Source of the DNA: Pomphorhynchus laevis
Taxonomy: Eukaryota; Acanthocephala; Palaeacanthocephala; Echinorhynchida; Pomphorhynchidae
DNA length: 64,000 nucleotides
Direction of reading: 5' to 3'
Assembly: GCA_012934845.2 (NCBI GenBank)
Contig: WNNJ02000556.1
Span: 40,200-104,199, forward strand
Part shown: in pieces, positions 49,400 to 61,479 of the stretch
Position numbering within the stretch: the stretch's first letter is position 1
How the letters are laid out: each line of letters begins with the position of its first letter
Translations under genes and position numbers: made by a program
Notes under the pieces: model-generated
Seen by the model: only the letters and a program-made list of their open reading frames with translations
Databases searched by the model: none
Told to the model about the DNA's origin: nothing

Positions 49400-49920
49400 G
49401 TTGGTATAAGAAACAAGCTTCATCCATGTCTGTTACAATATCGAACAATTATTTCAGCTTCCATTGGTTCGGGTTGCTCGTCGCTTAGTTGTTTTGAATA
49501 AATTTTAAAATGCGCACACTTAAATTTGAAATTTATTAACATTGATAAGTTTAATAATTTGTCAATGCTGCATATTAATATTAATTTAACAATTTATTAT
49601 TAAATAATTTGTAACTTAAAACAAAATTTAAAACATTAAACGCACTTAAATGCTTAGCTATTTGATTATGGTAAGATTATTTACTTAATAGCAACAAATT
49701 TAAGAGTGGATACATTATTATTTATTTCCTTATTTCAACGGCAAGCAACACTTAATGAAAATTAAATTAATTAAATTAATTAGACAACATTATTTTTAAA
49801 GCCTAGTATGATGTTATTTATCTTAGTAATTATGAGAATGCACTTTATCCTTTACACATATACTTTCACCGATGAATTTTATAAATATTTTTGTTATTTT
49901 AAAATCACGAATGTATTTAG

Positions 49921-50655
49921 ATTTAAGCAAACATAAGGCATCAAAATTGAGGAAGGTAGATGGCTTGTGTTTTACATTCTCTTACTTACAGGATCAAGCA
50001 CAGCATAATCACAATTGGTGTTATTATTTTTGGCTTGAGCTATTTCGTTGTATAAATTTAAGTAGAAGTTCACTAGAAAGAATTTACTGGAAGTTAATTG
50101 CAATTTCACCATTAGTGAAAACTGCGATTGATGAAGTAACTAACCATTACACAGTAGACTTATATATGAAGGTTGCACTTATCATTGCATTACCGTTTGG
50201 CTTGAATAGTGACCTGTGTGCTGACCGCGTTTATGTCAAATTTTGTATTCTTCTCGACGATTTCATGAGCATCGAGGACGTATCTGGAGGACCAATAGGC
50301 AATATAGCTGAGCACCAACGCGCCTCATCTCAAAGAGAAAAATTAAGAAAAGTCAAATTTGCGAAATTACTGTCACATCTTATTTATTTTACAAATCAGG
50401 TATGCATAATCAACAAGTAGGAACATGATTTTTATTTTATTTACCTAAATTTAGCTTTCAAAGCCAAAATCTAATGTTGAGCAAAGACGTCTTGACCCGT
50501 CGATTCAGAATTACGACCAACTAAAAGATAGTGGATGTGAAAATGGTCAAGACAACTCCAGCATAACTGTAGTTCAGCCTCAAACAGGACAAACGAATTC
50601 GAATATAAAGAAACCTTGTTTAATTTGGTCTATCACTTCTTTACTAAACAGTTAA
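49921..50655 (+). CDS. 3' end of an unidentified host gene, three exons
   Basis: Exons: 49921-49955 (35 nt), 49992-50399 (408 nt), 50455-50655 (201 nt with TAA stop). Introns: 36 bp (gtagatgg to cttacttacag) and 55 bp (gtatgcat to taaatttag). All junctions are GT-AG and phases agree. The first exon boundary (acceptor at 49920) is the least certain. The protein tail starts DLSKHKASKLRK, continues with helical, Trp/Leu-rich sequence (NWCYYFWLELFRCINLSR, MKVALIIALPFGLNSDLC, KFCILLDDFMSIEDV) and ends in a hydrophilic tail. No domain recognised. I infer a conserved helical cytoplasmic protein. Earlier exons must lie upstream but were not found, perhaps beyond the inserted gypsy element. A polyadenylation signal follows at 50675. 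Confidence 0.65.
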
Positions 50656-50674
50656 AAACTCCGTGCTGTCACAA

Positions 50675-50680
50675 AATAAA
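50675..50680 (+). terminator. Polyadenylation signal AATAAA for the host gene
   Basis: AATAAA lies 20 bp after the TAA stop of the gene ending at 50655, and another aataaa lies about 25 bp further on. Confidence 0.5.
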
Positions 50681-50699
50681 TGTATTTTCGTAATTTATA

Positions 50700-51235
50700 A
50701 ATAAACTTTAAAATTTAGTATTTTTAATGCATCCATTATTGTAAATAGTATACATCGTTGCTGATCTAAATATGACATTATAAGCTACGTAACAACTTAG
50801 TAATGCATGTTCTAAATGTAATGATCCGTCGTTGAGTGATGGGCTCGATTTGAGTATCGACTATTATCAATTAACCTTTCCGTGGTGCGGTTTGTTGGAC
50901 ATTATCTGTATCCTATGTACTCTTGCACAGTTGACACATACTAAACAGTTAAAATTATATCTTGCTAATATTTCATAAACTCTTTGCTAAAATTGTTTGC
51001 TCAATACGCTGAGAACGTTGTCAAATTACAGATCGTCCTAAATACGAGTCGTGGTTGCTTTCCTTATCAGTTCGAATGTCTCTGATACAATCCACGCTAA
51101 TAACGATGCTTTCATTAATAATAAGGGTTTAATTAATAACTATATAATCGATTAAAAAATTTCTAAAAACAAAACATGCATAAAAAACAACTTTAAACAA
51201 TAGTCGTTTAAGACGTGCCTTGTAAAATCTTCTAA
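50700..51235. other. AT-rich DNA, nothing recognised
   Basis: Intergenic sequence between the host gene end and the LINE 3' end. No feature seen. Confidence 0.45.
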
Positions 51236-51239
51236 CTTA

Positions 51240-53525
51240 TCTTTACGGCCTCAACTCCATGGGGATCCGATCCCCCAGCCGAGGCAACGCGCCTCCTTTG
51301 GATGAATCCCCAGGGTATCCACACCCCTAAGAGTCCAGTCAAGGCAGACTATGCTGATACTCTCGATATGAGGAGCTTGAGAAATCTTAGCCTTTGCTCT
51401 GAGGGACGTCCTCTTGAGAAAAAGACTAATCCCGAGATAGCCCAAGTACCACATAGGTGCACTTAAGATTTCCCATTTAATAAAAGATGCTGGGACCTTT
51501 CAGAGTCCATCTAGTTCTCTTCAGGATACGTTTAAGTCTATCCAGGTCAGCTTTCAATGACAGATTCACCGTAACGGTGAACCCCAGATATTTAACTCGA
51601 CTCGTGAAGATTGGGAGTGGTTGAGGCTGCAAAATGGAGGAGAGTGCAGAGAGTGCTAATCTCTTAAGTTTCTTTTTGATAACAGGGGCGTCATGAAAGA
51701 CCTGCGATTTTTCGGAGTTTAAAACAAGATTGGATGTGGGCAACTGATATTTTAATCTTAAAAATAAACGGCTGATGTCCGAGACTACATATTTGCACCT
51801 ACATCCAGAAAACAGGGATGTGGTATCATCAGCGTATACCACTAAATGTTTATCGCGTTAAAATTTTTTGTAAAGTTCAATGGAGGCAGCAAGATACAAG
51901 ATTGGAGAAAGTGGGAAAGCTTGTGGCACACCTGTAATAGAGTAGAATTGACGTGCATCATGGTCATCTTCATAGAAGAATCGCTTGGTATACAACGATA
52001 TTTCCACACTGTTAACGATTCTCGCCGGCAACCCGAGGGATCTGAGAGAGGAGATAACGAAGGGAATGGAGATGCGGTCGAATGCAGCAGAAAAATCAAG
52101 AAAAACAGCCACAGCAAGCTGATGACTATTATCTTGACAAAACTGGTACACTTCACCTATTGCAGTATGGACCGAGTGATCTTTTATGTACCCAAGAAAA
52201 TTTAGTGGGATTAAATTTTGCCTCCTTAGATGGTCGCGGATTTTACGCACAAGCGCTTTTTCGTAAATGGAGATGAGGGAGTATTGAATCGAGATAGGCC
52301 GCAGATCTTAAGGGCATGTAGTCGATTTCTTTTTAGGTATAAAAGCACGACGGCTGATATTAATGCCAGCAGCATCGAACAATAAGGCTACTAGCATTGG
52401 GATGGCAACCTCATTTCTATGACTATCTGTCAAAAGCTAACAGACCCGAGTGGAGAGTGGCGCGTGGGATTTGGAGGTGCCTGGAAGTGCCCCCTAAAGA
52501 CTAATATATCTGTGACAGATAAGTCCCTGCTCCTGAAGTCACACCAGGGCATGATTGGTTGGGGGAGATTAAATTACTCCATAATTATGTAGGGATAGTG
52601 ACTCCATAATTATGTAGGGATAATGGCTCCTCCAAAACTTTGTGAAAGCCCATCATACCGATCTAACCCAAGAAACTATCCTTCCAGCAGACAAACTTCT
52701 TCTTAAATATCTTCCAAAAGGAAGACTGAGAATGGTTAAGGCGAGCGATGCTCACCCTATCCTTGCTCAGCTGGAACCTATATCTATTGCTCCAGTATTC
52801 ATTCAAGAGAGAATGTATATCGGAAATAGAGAGATTGGGAAGGTGTAGCATTTTAGCTAGGATCTTGAGTTTTGTTGGAGTGGGATTGTATATGCGACCT
52901 TTATAGGTAGTCAAAAGGATCACGGTAGCTTGCGATCAAAGGTAGGAATTAAATTCGGTTAAGCTCTCATTACCAATTCTGGGGAAGAGTTGGATAGCTG
53001 CCTGAAAGAAACCCAATCTGATGGGGTCAAAGTGATATCTTCTTCTAAGCAGCGTATCTTTCTCTATCCGCCAACGAATTTGGTCATGAGAGATGGTCTG
53101 TTGTTGTCGAGACTGTTCAGTACAGATGGGTTTCAACAACCACATCTTATGTAGCAGTAATATGTCGAGGGGAGAATTAGTTGTTGAGCAATGAAAGGTT
53201 GGGGAATGTGGTTTTTGAATAAGAAAGTCGTTCCTGATCCTGCGGATTGCTGCATTAATCCAACAACCAGTTATGTCGTTGAGGTCACCAAGTAACATGC
53301 CATAATCACAACCCAATATACGATCCGGAAGGTCACGTTTCTTGTGAATTTATACTGGCCAGAAATAGATATTGGCTATGCTGATGAGTTTACCGTTTTA
53401 CAGAGTGAAATAGCTAAACAAGACGAGGCTGGATAAAAATAGTTTAGTAAGATGAATGATCTTAAGGAGCTCTTTACTAGGGTTAAAAGCCCTTGAGATG
53501 AAGATGAGTGAGGTAGGGTTATGTA
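51240..53525 (-). mobile_element. APE-type LINE copy B, 5' truncated in the endonuclease
   Basis: Read on the minus strand it starts mid-endonuclease (NPTSLIFIS at about 53500). GDLNDITGCWINAA and SPLDILLL with SHDQIRWRIE (52936-53316) follow, then the linker region (52663-52923) and RT with AVFLDFSAAFDRIS, TGVPQAFPLSPILY and VVYADDTTSLF (51477-52250). It ends near 51240 after ttgaggccgt. The catalytic YADD is intact, but stops and frameshifts break ORF2. It joins copy A directly at about 53525. Confidence 0.8.
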
Positions 53526-56200
53526 CGGGGTATAGTGGGTGTAACAGCCACAGCAAGCTGATGACTATTATCCTGGCAGAACTGATGCACTTCACCTACA
53601 GCTGAATGGACCGAGCGACCTTTGACGAACCCATGGAAACTTAGTGGGATTAAATTTTGCCTACTTAAAGGATCGCGGATTCTACGCGCAAGCGCTTTTT
53701 CGTACATCGATACAAGGGAATTTTGAATCAAAATGGGTCGCAGGTTATTAGGACATGAGACCGGATTTTTTAGGTAGAAATATACGTCTACTAATGTTGA
53801 TGCCGGCCACATTAGATGGGGCGGCTAATTGCGTTGTTACGGCCACTTCTCTTCTTTGACCGGTTGTCAAAAGCTGACAGACACGAGAAGAGAGTGATGC
53901 GACGGATTTGGAGGTGCCTGGAAGAGGCCTCCAGGAGTTAAGGATATCTGTGACAGATAAATCCCTACTTCTGAAGTCTCCCCAAGGCGGATTGGCTGAG
54001 GAGATTGAGTGGCACCATAATTATGTAAGGATAGTGACTCCTCCAAAACTATCAAGACCTATATTACCAATCCAACCCAATGCCCTATCCTTCCAACAAA
54101 CGAACTTCCCCTTCTTGAATATCTTCCAGAAGGAAGACTGGGCAGGATTAAGAGAAGCAATTCTTGCCCTATCCTTACCCAGTTGGAACCCTTATTTAGT
54201 GCTCCAATATTCTTTCGAGAGAACTTGCCAGGCAGAAGCAGAGAGATTGGGAAGACGAAGCATATACGCTAAGGTCTTAAGTTTTGTCGGGGGTGAGACA
54301 GTAAACACGGCCTTTATAGGTTGTCGAAAGCATTGCGGTGGCTTGCGAAGAGAGGTAGGAATTAAATTCAGTTAGAACCTCAGAGAATGTTCCGTACATT
54401 GGGGTTAAAACAACCACCTATCATGGAGCAGTAATAAGTCGAGACGAGAAGTGAATTCGTTGATGTGCAATGAAAGGTGGGTGATGGTGGTTTGTGAATA
54501 AGATAATCGTTCCTTGCTCTGCGGAGTGCTGCATTAATCCAACGACCAGTTCTGTCAGTGAAATCCCCAAGTGCTATGTCATAGCCGCTGTCAATTATCC
54601 TATCCAGGAGGTCACGGTTCTTGTGAATCTCCCCTGGATGGATGTATACATTGGCTAGACTGAGGCGTTTACCGTTCTTACAGAGTGAAACTACTAAACA
54701 AGAAAGGGCTGGACAAGAATAGTTGAGTAGAAGGGACGACCTTAAGGAGCATTACTCTAAGGTCAAGAGTCCTTGAGATGAAGAAGAGTGAGGCGGGGTT
54801 ATGTACGGAGTATAGTGAGAACAAATGTGCTTAAGGATGAATCGATTAATGTCCTGGGGGAGGCGGATAGATCGCGTCTCCTAAAAGACTATTACATCTG
54901 CATATCTACCAGATAGAAGTCTAAGGGCAGAAGCTTCTCCCGAATTCCACTGAAGAATATTCAGTGAAAAAGGCTCACGAGTACTCTGCATTGTGTTAGG
55001 TCAGCTGGGTGGGATTGCCTCATCCCTAGACAGAGCTAGGGGTGGAAAGGTTGCCCTTCCCGCCACCAACTCTTTCCTGGACGAGCACTTGCCCACGGGC
55101 ATTGTCCTAATTTCCCTGTAAAGCGGACTCGTCTTTCTTCTCCAGAAGCTTTTCGTTCTTAATGGGGGTAACGACGTGAGCCGAGGCCCCCTCTTTTTCG
55201 AGCTAGGTAAAGCATGCTGAGTGGAAACTCCCGGACTTGAATAAAGTGCAGAGACCAAGGCGGAGACCATATTTTCCACATTTTTGATAGCAGAATGTAT
55301 CTTAACGTCCATAATACTCAGGATGTCCTTGTTTGTCATCCTTGAGGCCGCGTTAGACTAAGTTGAATCGGGTTTCTTGACTACAGTAGACCTGGATAAG
55401 TTGTTCCGGTAATCTTTAAAGCATGCACATTTACAAGACCATACAAGATGGGTCCCACCACAGTTCGATCATAGTGCGGGTGAAACGCACCTCTCCCCGG
55501 AACCAATACTTTTGCATGATGGGAGACTACAGACTCCGCAGGTCTTTGATCTGGAGCAGTTCGAGGCCTAGTGATCCCACTTATGGCATATGTTACAGTG
55601 GGGTTAGGTAAGATCCTCTGCACTCATAACTGTAAAGCGTAAGTTGCACCCTAAAAAGGGATTATATGATGATTTAGCAAGGGTTTCGGCATGCTCGATA
55701 GGGGATGAACATAAACCTACAGGAAGTGGAAATCCACTTTTCCCCATGACAGACCGGAAGTTTGAAATTTTGTAAACTTTATTCAGAACTTCGATATCAT
55801 TTTCCTCTAGATGCGGAGGAAGATTGTTCACTTTGACAGATGCTAGAATGGGTTTACAGTGAATCGAACCCAGATGTTTCAGATTTGAATCGAAGAAGAT
55901 ATCATAGTCCTTCGCAATATCAGAGGTTGCGAGGGAAATTTCTATTTCCGATTCATGAAATTTGACTGAATTGAACAGGATTCGGTTGTTGGCACACTTA
56001 GAAATAAATGGTCTTAGAAAGACATTGAATAAATTGTGTCTATCCAGAGGTTGTGACATTGAGATAACAATAAGATTTTTTAGTTTAGGGATTGCAGGGA
56101 GAACTCCCTCTCCCGGTAAATTAATAGCAGAAAAATCATTTACTTGTTTTTTCAGGAATTGTAGAAGAAATTAACGTTTTACCTTTCGAAATAACCATTT
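53526..56200 (-). mobile_element. APE-type LINE copy A, complete 5' end, truncated in RT
   Basis: On the minus strand: ORF1 from about 56196 (55604-56059 open, continuing in other frames to 55001), ORF2 endonuclease from about 54990 (NSGEASALRLL block), linker and RT up to FHGFVKGRSVHSAVGEV and QLAVAV (53519-53812). There it switches abruptly into the endonuclease of copy B. Missing: the RT palm beyond motif A and the 3' end. Confidence 0.8.
55001..56200 (-). pseudogene. LINE ORF1 with three zinc-knuckle motifs
   Basis: N-terminal part (55604-56059) has NRILFNSVKFHESEIEISLA and ILASVKVNNLPPHLEEND. After a frame change, 55425-55605 encodes CNICHKWDH-x4-C, a CGVCSLPSC cluster and CSNCGGTHLVWSC, the CCHC-type trio usual in Jockey/R1/I-type ORF1 proteins. 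The last part (55001-55339) is basic with IMDVKIHSAIKNVENMV. At least two frame changes and one in-frame stop. Confidence 0.7.
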
Positions 56201-56299
56201 TGCTTGAATTGTTTCCTTTTGAAGCTCCGCAACTGTTTTAATTTTCATCCTGTTTATTTTTTATTTTTATACAACTCGAAATGCTGAACATAAATGCTA

Positions 56300-56950
56300 C
56301 TGACTGAGTTGTTTCCACAATTACAAAAGCTACTGAAAAATGTTAACGTCGGAGCAATCAAAGAATAGCAAAAATTAATAAATCAAACATCCTAACATTT
56401 TAATACTTGTTTCGTCAAATTCGCATTTTGCCTTTTTTGTAAGTGAGTCAGATCTGTGTCGCCATATGATTGAAAAGAGTCAAGTTTTCGTCATGTTGAA
56501 CTTGCGTTTTACAACATAGAGTAATTTTAACCAAATAGGCGAGGGTAGCCTTTAATTTGTAAGATTCGATTATTCTGTCGATAGATCTTTGAAAGCATAC
56601 CACTGCATTATTTATTTCAACGAATAGTGCTTAAACTGATATAGATTTCTTTCAGCTTCAAACTCTGTAAATTCTCGTCGTAAATGTGAAATTGGAATCA
56701 TAAAGTAATTTGGACTGCCGGTATCGAACTTGTATATAATTACATCAATTGCTATATTTGTAACAAACTTACGATTTTAACATAAACTACTGTGTGTTTC
56801 AATCGACGATTTAGGTTTGGAACTTCGACAAACACGTAAAAAAATCAAACCATGACAAAAACAAAACCAAACGACTGACGATCAAAACAATAAACTTTAA
56901 GATGTTTTCTTGATCCACTACAAAATAAACATTTTCAAGTAACTCTCGTC
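56300..56950. other. Unassigned DNA
   Basis: Less A+T-rich than average, but no frame, repeat or element could be assigned. Confidence 0.4.
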
Positions 56951-57059
56951 AAGGCTGCGATGCTATCAGTAATACGAGTTACTTCGTCAATATCACATCA
57001 ATACCAGGCTTTACTAGAACCCAATGCACACAAATTCGAACGTTCAAATACAACCTTGT

Positions 57060-57450
57060 CAGAGTCTCGAAAAGAAAAGGTACAAAAGTGCAAAGAGTCC
57101 TATGTAGTGTATAAACACAAGATGTTGAAGCAGATTAATTCAGACACTGGCATATCAAGAAAGGCCATGCCGATCATGATTTCGATCGTTACTGACATTT
57201 TCGAACGATTTGCACTTCTAAGTTCGTTCATTACAGTACGAAAATGCACCGAAAGTGCAATCTTATGTAGTGTATAAACACAAGATGTTGAAGCAGATTA
57301 ATCCTGACACTGGCATATCAAGCAAGGCCATTCCGATCATGAATTCGATCGTTACTGACATTTTCGAGCGATTTGCACTTCTAAGTTCGTTCATTACAGT
57401 ACGAAAAAGTACCAAAAGTGCAATCTTATGTAACAAGGTAAGTTACGGCT
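57060..57450 (+). pseudogene. Histone H2B pseudogene with internal tandem duplication
   Basis: The plus frame at 56960-57277 contains [28 protein letters not shown] and [11 protein letters not shown], clearly the first helices of H2B ([37 protein letters not shown]). A second copy of the same segment (57255-57476: [37 protein letters not shown]) follows about 163 bp later, the second closer to canonical H2B. Sequence after the second helix is unrelated or decayed. The basic N-tail and C-terminal helix are missing, so it cannot make a functional histone. Whether it was retrocopied is unknown; no poly(A) tail seen. Confidence 0.8.
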
Positions 57451-58465
57451 GTGAATTAGATGGTATAATCGTGTGATGCCAGAATGACACAGATTTTGAT
57501 GCAGATATTTAGTATTCTTGATGTAACTTCCATTATTAATAGCACTACAATATTACCGTGAGAGGGCAGCTGCCACTGTATTCTTTTTCCAGGTCGATAC
57601 TGAATTTCGTACTGATATGGCGCCAACTCGATTCGCCATCTGATCATCTTTTAATTTTTATAATGCTTTTGTTTTATTATTGAAGATGAATGTCACGCTG
57701 GCCTGATCGGCAATTAATTGAAATGTTCGTCCAAGGAGATAATGACGCCAATACTTTAAGCACTCCACAATTGCCAGCGCCTCTTTTTTAACCCAAGAAT
57801 ACGTCCATCAAGCCCCGTTTAAAGTTCTTGAAAAGAAAGCAATAGGCCGTCCTTATTGTAAAAGAATCGCTCTGATTGCATTTGGGGAAGCATCCGTCTC
57901 AACTATGAGTGACTTCGAATCATCCAAAACGGTAAGAAGAGCTTCGGCACTGCTATGTTTCATGATATCAAAATCATGCATTGTATTTGGGCTTAAAGGA
58001 AACTCTGTAGCACTTAGAAGCGGTTGACGATTTGTTTGAAACTTTTCGATCCATCGTGAATATTGGGCAAACATTCCAATGATTTTCTTTATGGATATTA
58101 GGTCATTTGGTCGTTGCAATGTCGTTATAGATCGTGTTCCCTCGAGATCTGGGCGGACACTACCATTCGATATAAGGTTACCAAAGAGATTGATAGAAGT
58201 GATGTCGTATTTGCATTTAGATTCGCTTAATGTAAGCCTGAATTTATGAATAATGTCTTTGAAATGCTCGAGATTTGCATCGTGATCGCCATTATCAATT
58301 CCACAAATAACGAGATTGTCTAGATATACATACATTCCTTTAAGATTTTCATTCTTGATCATTTTAACCATAATTATTTGAAAGGCTGCTGGAGTCTTGA
58401 CTCCGAACAATACTCGATTAAATTCGTAAAACACACCATTTTCTTCAAGGGCAGTAAAGACTTTC

Positions 58466-58632
58466 GGATTCAAACTGTAAAGGCAGTAAAGACTGCCTTT
58501 AAAGACTGCCTTTAAAGACTGCCTTTAAAGACTGCCTTTAAAGACTGCCTTTAAAGACAGTAAAGACTTTAAAGCCTTTAAAGGCAGTAAATACTGCCTT
58601 TAAAGACTGCCTTCAAAGGCAGTAAAGACTTT
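58466..58632. repeat. 13-bp minisatellite grown inside the gypsy fossil
   Basis: The unit ctttaaagactgc recurs about ten times with a few variants and an inverted stretch (aaaggcagtaaagactt). It arises from gypsy coding sequence around 58460 and 58630, where the same word occurs singly, so it is local slippage. Confidence 0.85.
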
Positions 58633-58709
58633 TTTCGGTACTTGGTGGTTAACAGATATCAAATCGATTTTGTTAAAGTATTTGTATGTTCCAATGCATT
58701 CTACAATAA

Positions 58710-60711
58710 TAGGGTTTCTTAACCTATGGATCATTCAGTGACCTATTAGGTGGGTCACAAAATAAGTTCGTGAGTCACGGACATTCTACTAGGTAAAAAA
58801 TACAAATGGAATGAAAGATTTTTTCTCTCATATTGATAATTTCAGATTTTGCATCTCATTATGACGTCAAGGAGTAAGAGAGGATGGAAAGACGAATTTG
58901 TAAAATACGGTTTCACAAAGGTTGTTGAGAAAGGCATAATAAAAGCGCAATGCATGACTTGTAATTCAGTTCTTGCAAATGAAAGTTTGTGACCATTCAA
59001 GTAACTGACTCACTTCAATTATGTACATGGTGAAGATGGAATAGAAGAGGAAATGAAACGAAAGATGGTACGATTCGACCAGTAGGAAAACCTTCGAGGA
59101 TTCCAATTAGTAAAACACGAAAAACCAATGTTGGAAGTTTCTAGTGAAGTTGCGTACATAATTGCAAGAGAAAAAATCTCATTTTGTAGTAGGCGAAAGC
59201 TAATTAAACCTGTTGCAGTAAAAGTGGTACAACTTGTCCTTGGAGAAGAAGCAATGGAAATGCCTAAAGATATTCCGTTATTGAACAATGTCATGAACTC
59301 AATAATAGTTAAGATGAGCTAAGACGTCCTTACATAAGTTGTATATAGAATAAAACGAAGCCTAGTACGAATTAGTTTACAGCTGGACGAATCAACGGAT
59401 GTCATCAACATGATTCATTCGCTTGTCTTCGTTCGTTATGTAGAAGACGCGTCATTTTGTAATAAGTTTTTATTTTGCATAAAGTTGAAATTAACTGTCA
59501 AAGCAACTGATGTTTTCGGATTGTTAAATGATTTCTTAAAAGCACACGGGGTCAACTGGAATAAGATTAGTTCTATCTGCACAGACGATACACCTTCAAT
59601 GTTAGGACACAAGCCAGGTTTTGTTAGTTTAGTTAAAAATGTTGTCGCATATATTGTTATCATTCATTGTATTATTCATCGCCAGGCACTTGCCTCAAAA
59701 ATGTTGCCGGACTCTTTCGAATAAGTACTGGCTGATGTAGTTCAAGTTGTGAATTTCATTCGTAGAAATGTGTTTAATCATAGCATTTTATAGCATTTTG
59801 CGAGGGAGTAGGAGCGGAACAAACACGTATTGTTGTTATTTGACACCGAAGTACGGTTGATTTCTTGAGGTCATGTATTGGATAGGACGGTAAGCCTTTT
59901 TAATAAAATTACTGCGTTTTGCAGAATATCGGTCACAAAGCGTCGGAAAAGTTTGAAGATGAAGAATTCTTAGTCATTATGTGTTACCTGGCTGATATTT
60001 TTGGACACAGGCGATCTGAATTTGTCATTACAAAAATCAAATGCTAATCAAATTATGTTCCCAGAAAGTTCATGCCTTCATGAATAAGCTACCTATGTGG
60101 AAAAAACGAGTCGTCAAAGGAAAAATGGTTAATTGCAGATTGCTCAATGAGAAGCTTAAAAATACAGATGCTTCAGAGGACTTGGTTAAAAACATCATGG
60201 AACAACTGTCAGAATTAGAAATTTAATTCGCACATTATCTTGGTGAGAAACCAAACTTCTTCTCCTGGATTGAACAACCATTTTTTGCGAGGTTAGTGCT
60301 CCATGAAATTTCGCCCCTGCCAACAACTTATATTCGCGAGCAGGGTTTCTCTACTTTAACTCCATTAAAAACAAAGTCGAGAAACAGACTTTAACCCAGC
60401 AACCACATAAGACTGCCATTATCGTAGTTGGAGCCACGGATTTAGCAATTGATGAATAGAAAACAAGAACAACCATATCATTAATTATATTGTAATATAT
60501 AATCATTTTTACGAAGCTCTTATTGTAAAATAATTAATTCTGTTTCTCAGATTTATCCAAATTATCAATACGTTTTTTACTTTTCGTGATGGCTTAATAT
60601 ACCTGTGAACTTTAAAATTAGTATCATTTTGTGAAAAAATGTTCAGGTTGATCACGATGTCACTAGGCGGAGCAATGTTCGTCACCGTTTAAAAAAGGTT
60701 AAGAAACACTG
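58710..60711 (+). mobile_element. hAT DNA transposon (ZBED type), 2002 bp, complete ends
   Basis: Terminal inverted repeats tagggtttcttaacc (58710-58724) and ggttaagaaacactg (60697-60711) match at 13 of 15 positions. They are flanked by 8-bp direct repeats tacaataa (58702-58709) and tactaaaa (60712-60719), six of eight identical: the hAT hallmark. The inside encodes a broken transposase. Inserted in the RT of a fossil gypsy element. Confidence 0.9.
58858..60450 (+). pseudogene. hAT transposase of ZBED5/SCAND3-like type, broken
   Basis: In order: MTSRSKRGWKDEFVKYGF, a BED-type finger (CMTCNSVL, then H-x4-H), SSEVAYIIAREK, PVAVKVVQLVLGEEAMEM, LQLDESTDVINM (first catalytic D), SSICTDDTPSMLG (second D), IHCIIHRQALASK, and a C-terminal hAT dimerisation block (PLPTTYIREQGFSTLT, KSRNRL). 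These lie in several frames with at least five stops or frame changes. It is shorter than full transposases of the group between the HCIIHRQAL block and the C-terminus. The open pieces are 59128-59322, 59410-59724 and 60041-60226. Confidence 0.8.
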
Positions 60712-60904
60712 TACTAAAATGTCAATTCAAGGTAATGGATATTCGTCTAATTCTGTAACTTGATCTATAGTCATGGAATAATCGATTGCAAGTCACATTT
60801 TACCAGATGTAACGGTGACTATAACAACTAGAGCTCTCCACGGAGATAGGATATTACGGATAATCTCAATATGTTTTAAAGGAAATTATAGTGAATCGAA
60901 TAAT

Positions 60905-61090
60905 ATTGATAAAGAATTATTGAAGCTGGATCAAAGAAAGAAGTAAAATTTTATTTGATATTTGGCTAACCTCTGTTAGTATCTTCAAAAAATTACTTTT
61001 TTACTGGAGATGCTCTAGCAGAGGTTAGCAAAATATAAAAAAAATTCCTTCTTTCTTTGATCCAGCTCCAAATATTCTTTATCAATAATG
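60905..61090. repeat. Long foldback, relative of 11690-11878
   Basis: Arms of about 80 bp (gataaagaattattgaagct ... ccagctccaaatattcttta) with the same outer blocks as the 11.7-kb foldback. The inner part carries ggctaacctctgttag and its inverse, again in PLE-terminal style, but the hammerhead words are more decayed. Confidence 0.6.
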
Positions 61091-61479
61091 GATCATTTTT
61101 CTCTTCTTCTTTTTTTTCTCGCATTTTCCCGCTCAATTACATGGTCTGCTGGACCCTGCAAAAATGGATTATTACCTTCGCAATAATGGATCATTATCAA
61201 CTATAAAATCATTAATATTGGCTTTTCTATATTAAAAACACTTAGTGGAACAAGTGATAATTTTGGTTCGTCAGAGTATAAAGATAGCGTTATTGATTTG
61301 AAGACAGATAAGTATGAGTGATACAATATTACATCGCAGCATAGGGCTGGCAATAATTTCAAAGTCAACATGCTTTTATGTCCGTGGATTTGATAGTATT
61401 GATCAAATATCCAATCGGTGATTTGTACAATTAATAAAGATATTTAAATACGACGTTGTAAATCTGATAAAATTAACTT

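Larger units (their letters stand above)
57450..60890 (-). mobile_element. Second fossil Ty3/gypsy element (RT/RNase H), split by a hAT transposon
   Basis: On the minus strand, RT N-terminal sequence (60720-60870; IDYSMTIDQVTELDEYPLP) lies on one side of the hAT insertion and the RT palm and RNase H region (57450-58705; FNKIDLISVNHQVP, GMFAQYSRWIEKF, SLIVETDASPNAIRAILL) on the other. Flanking LTRs, Gag and integrase were not found. The element is fragmentary and broken in several places. Different lineage from the 41-49-kb element. Confidence 0.75.

Noticed and set aside
49405-49500. Extra host exon after the acceptor-like aattatttcag at 49457
   Set aside because: The following frame ends in a stop after about 16 codons with no donor site, so it is not supported.
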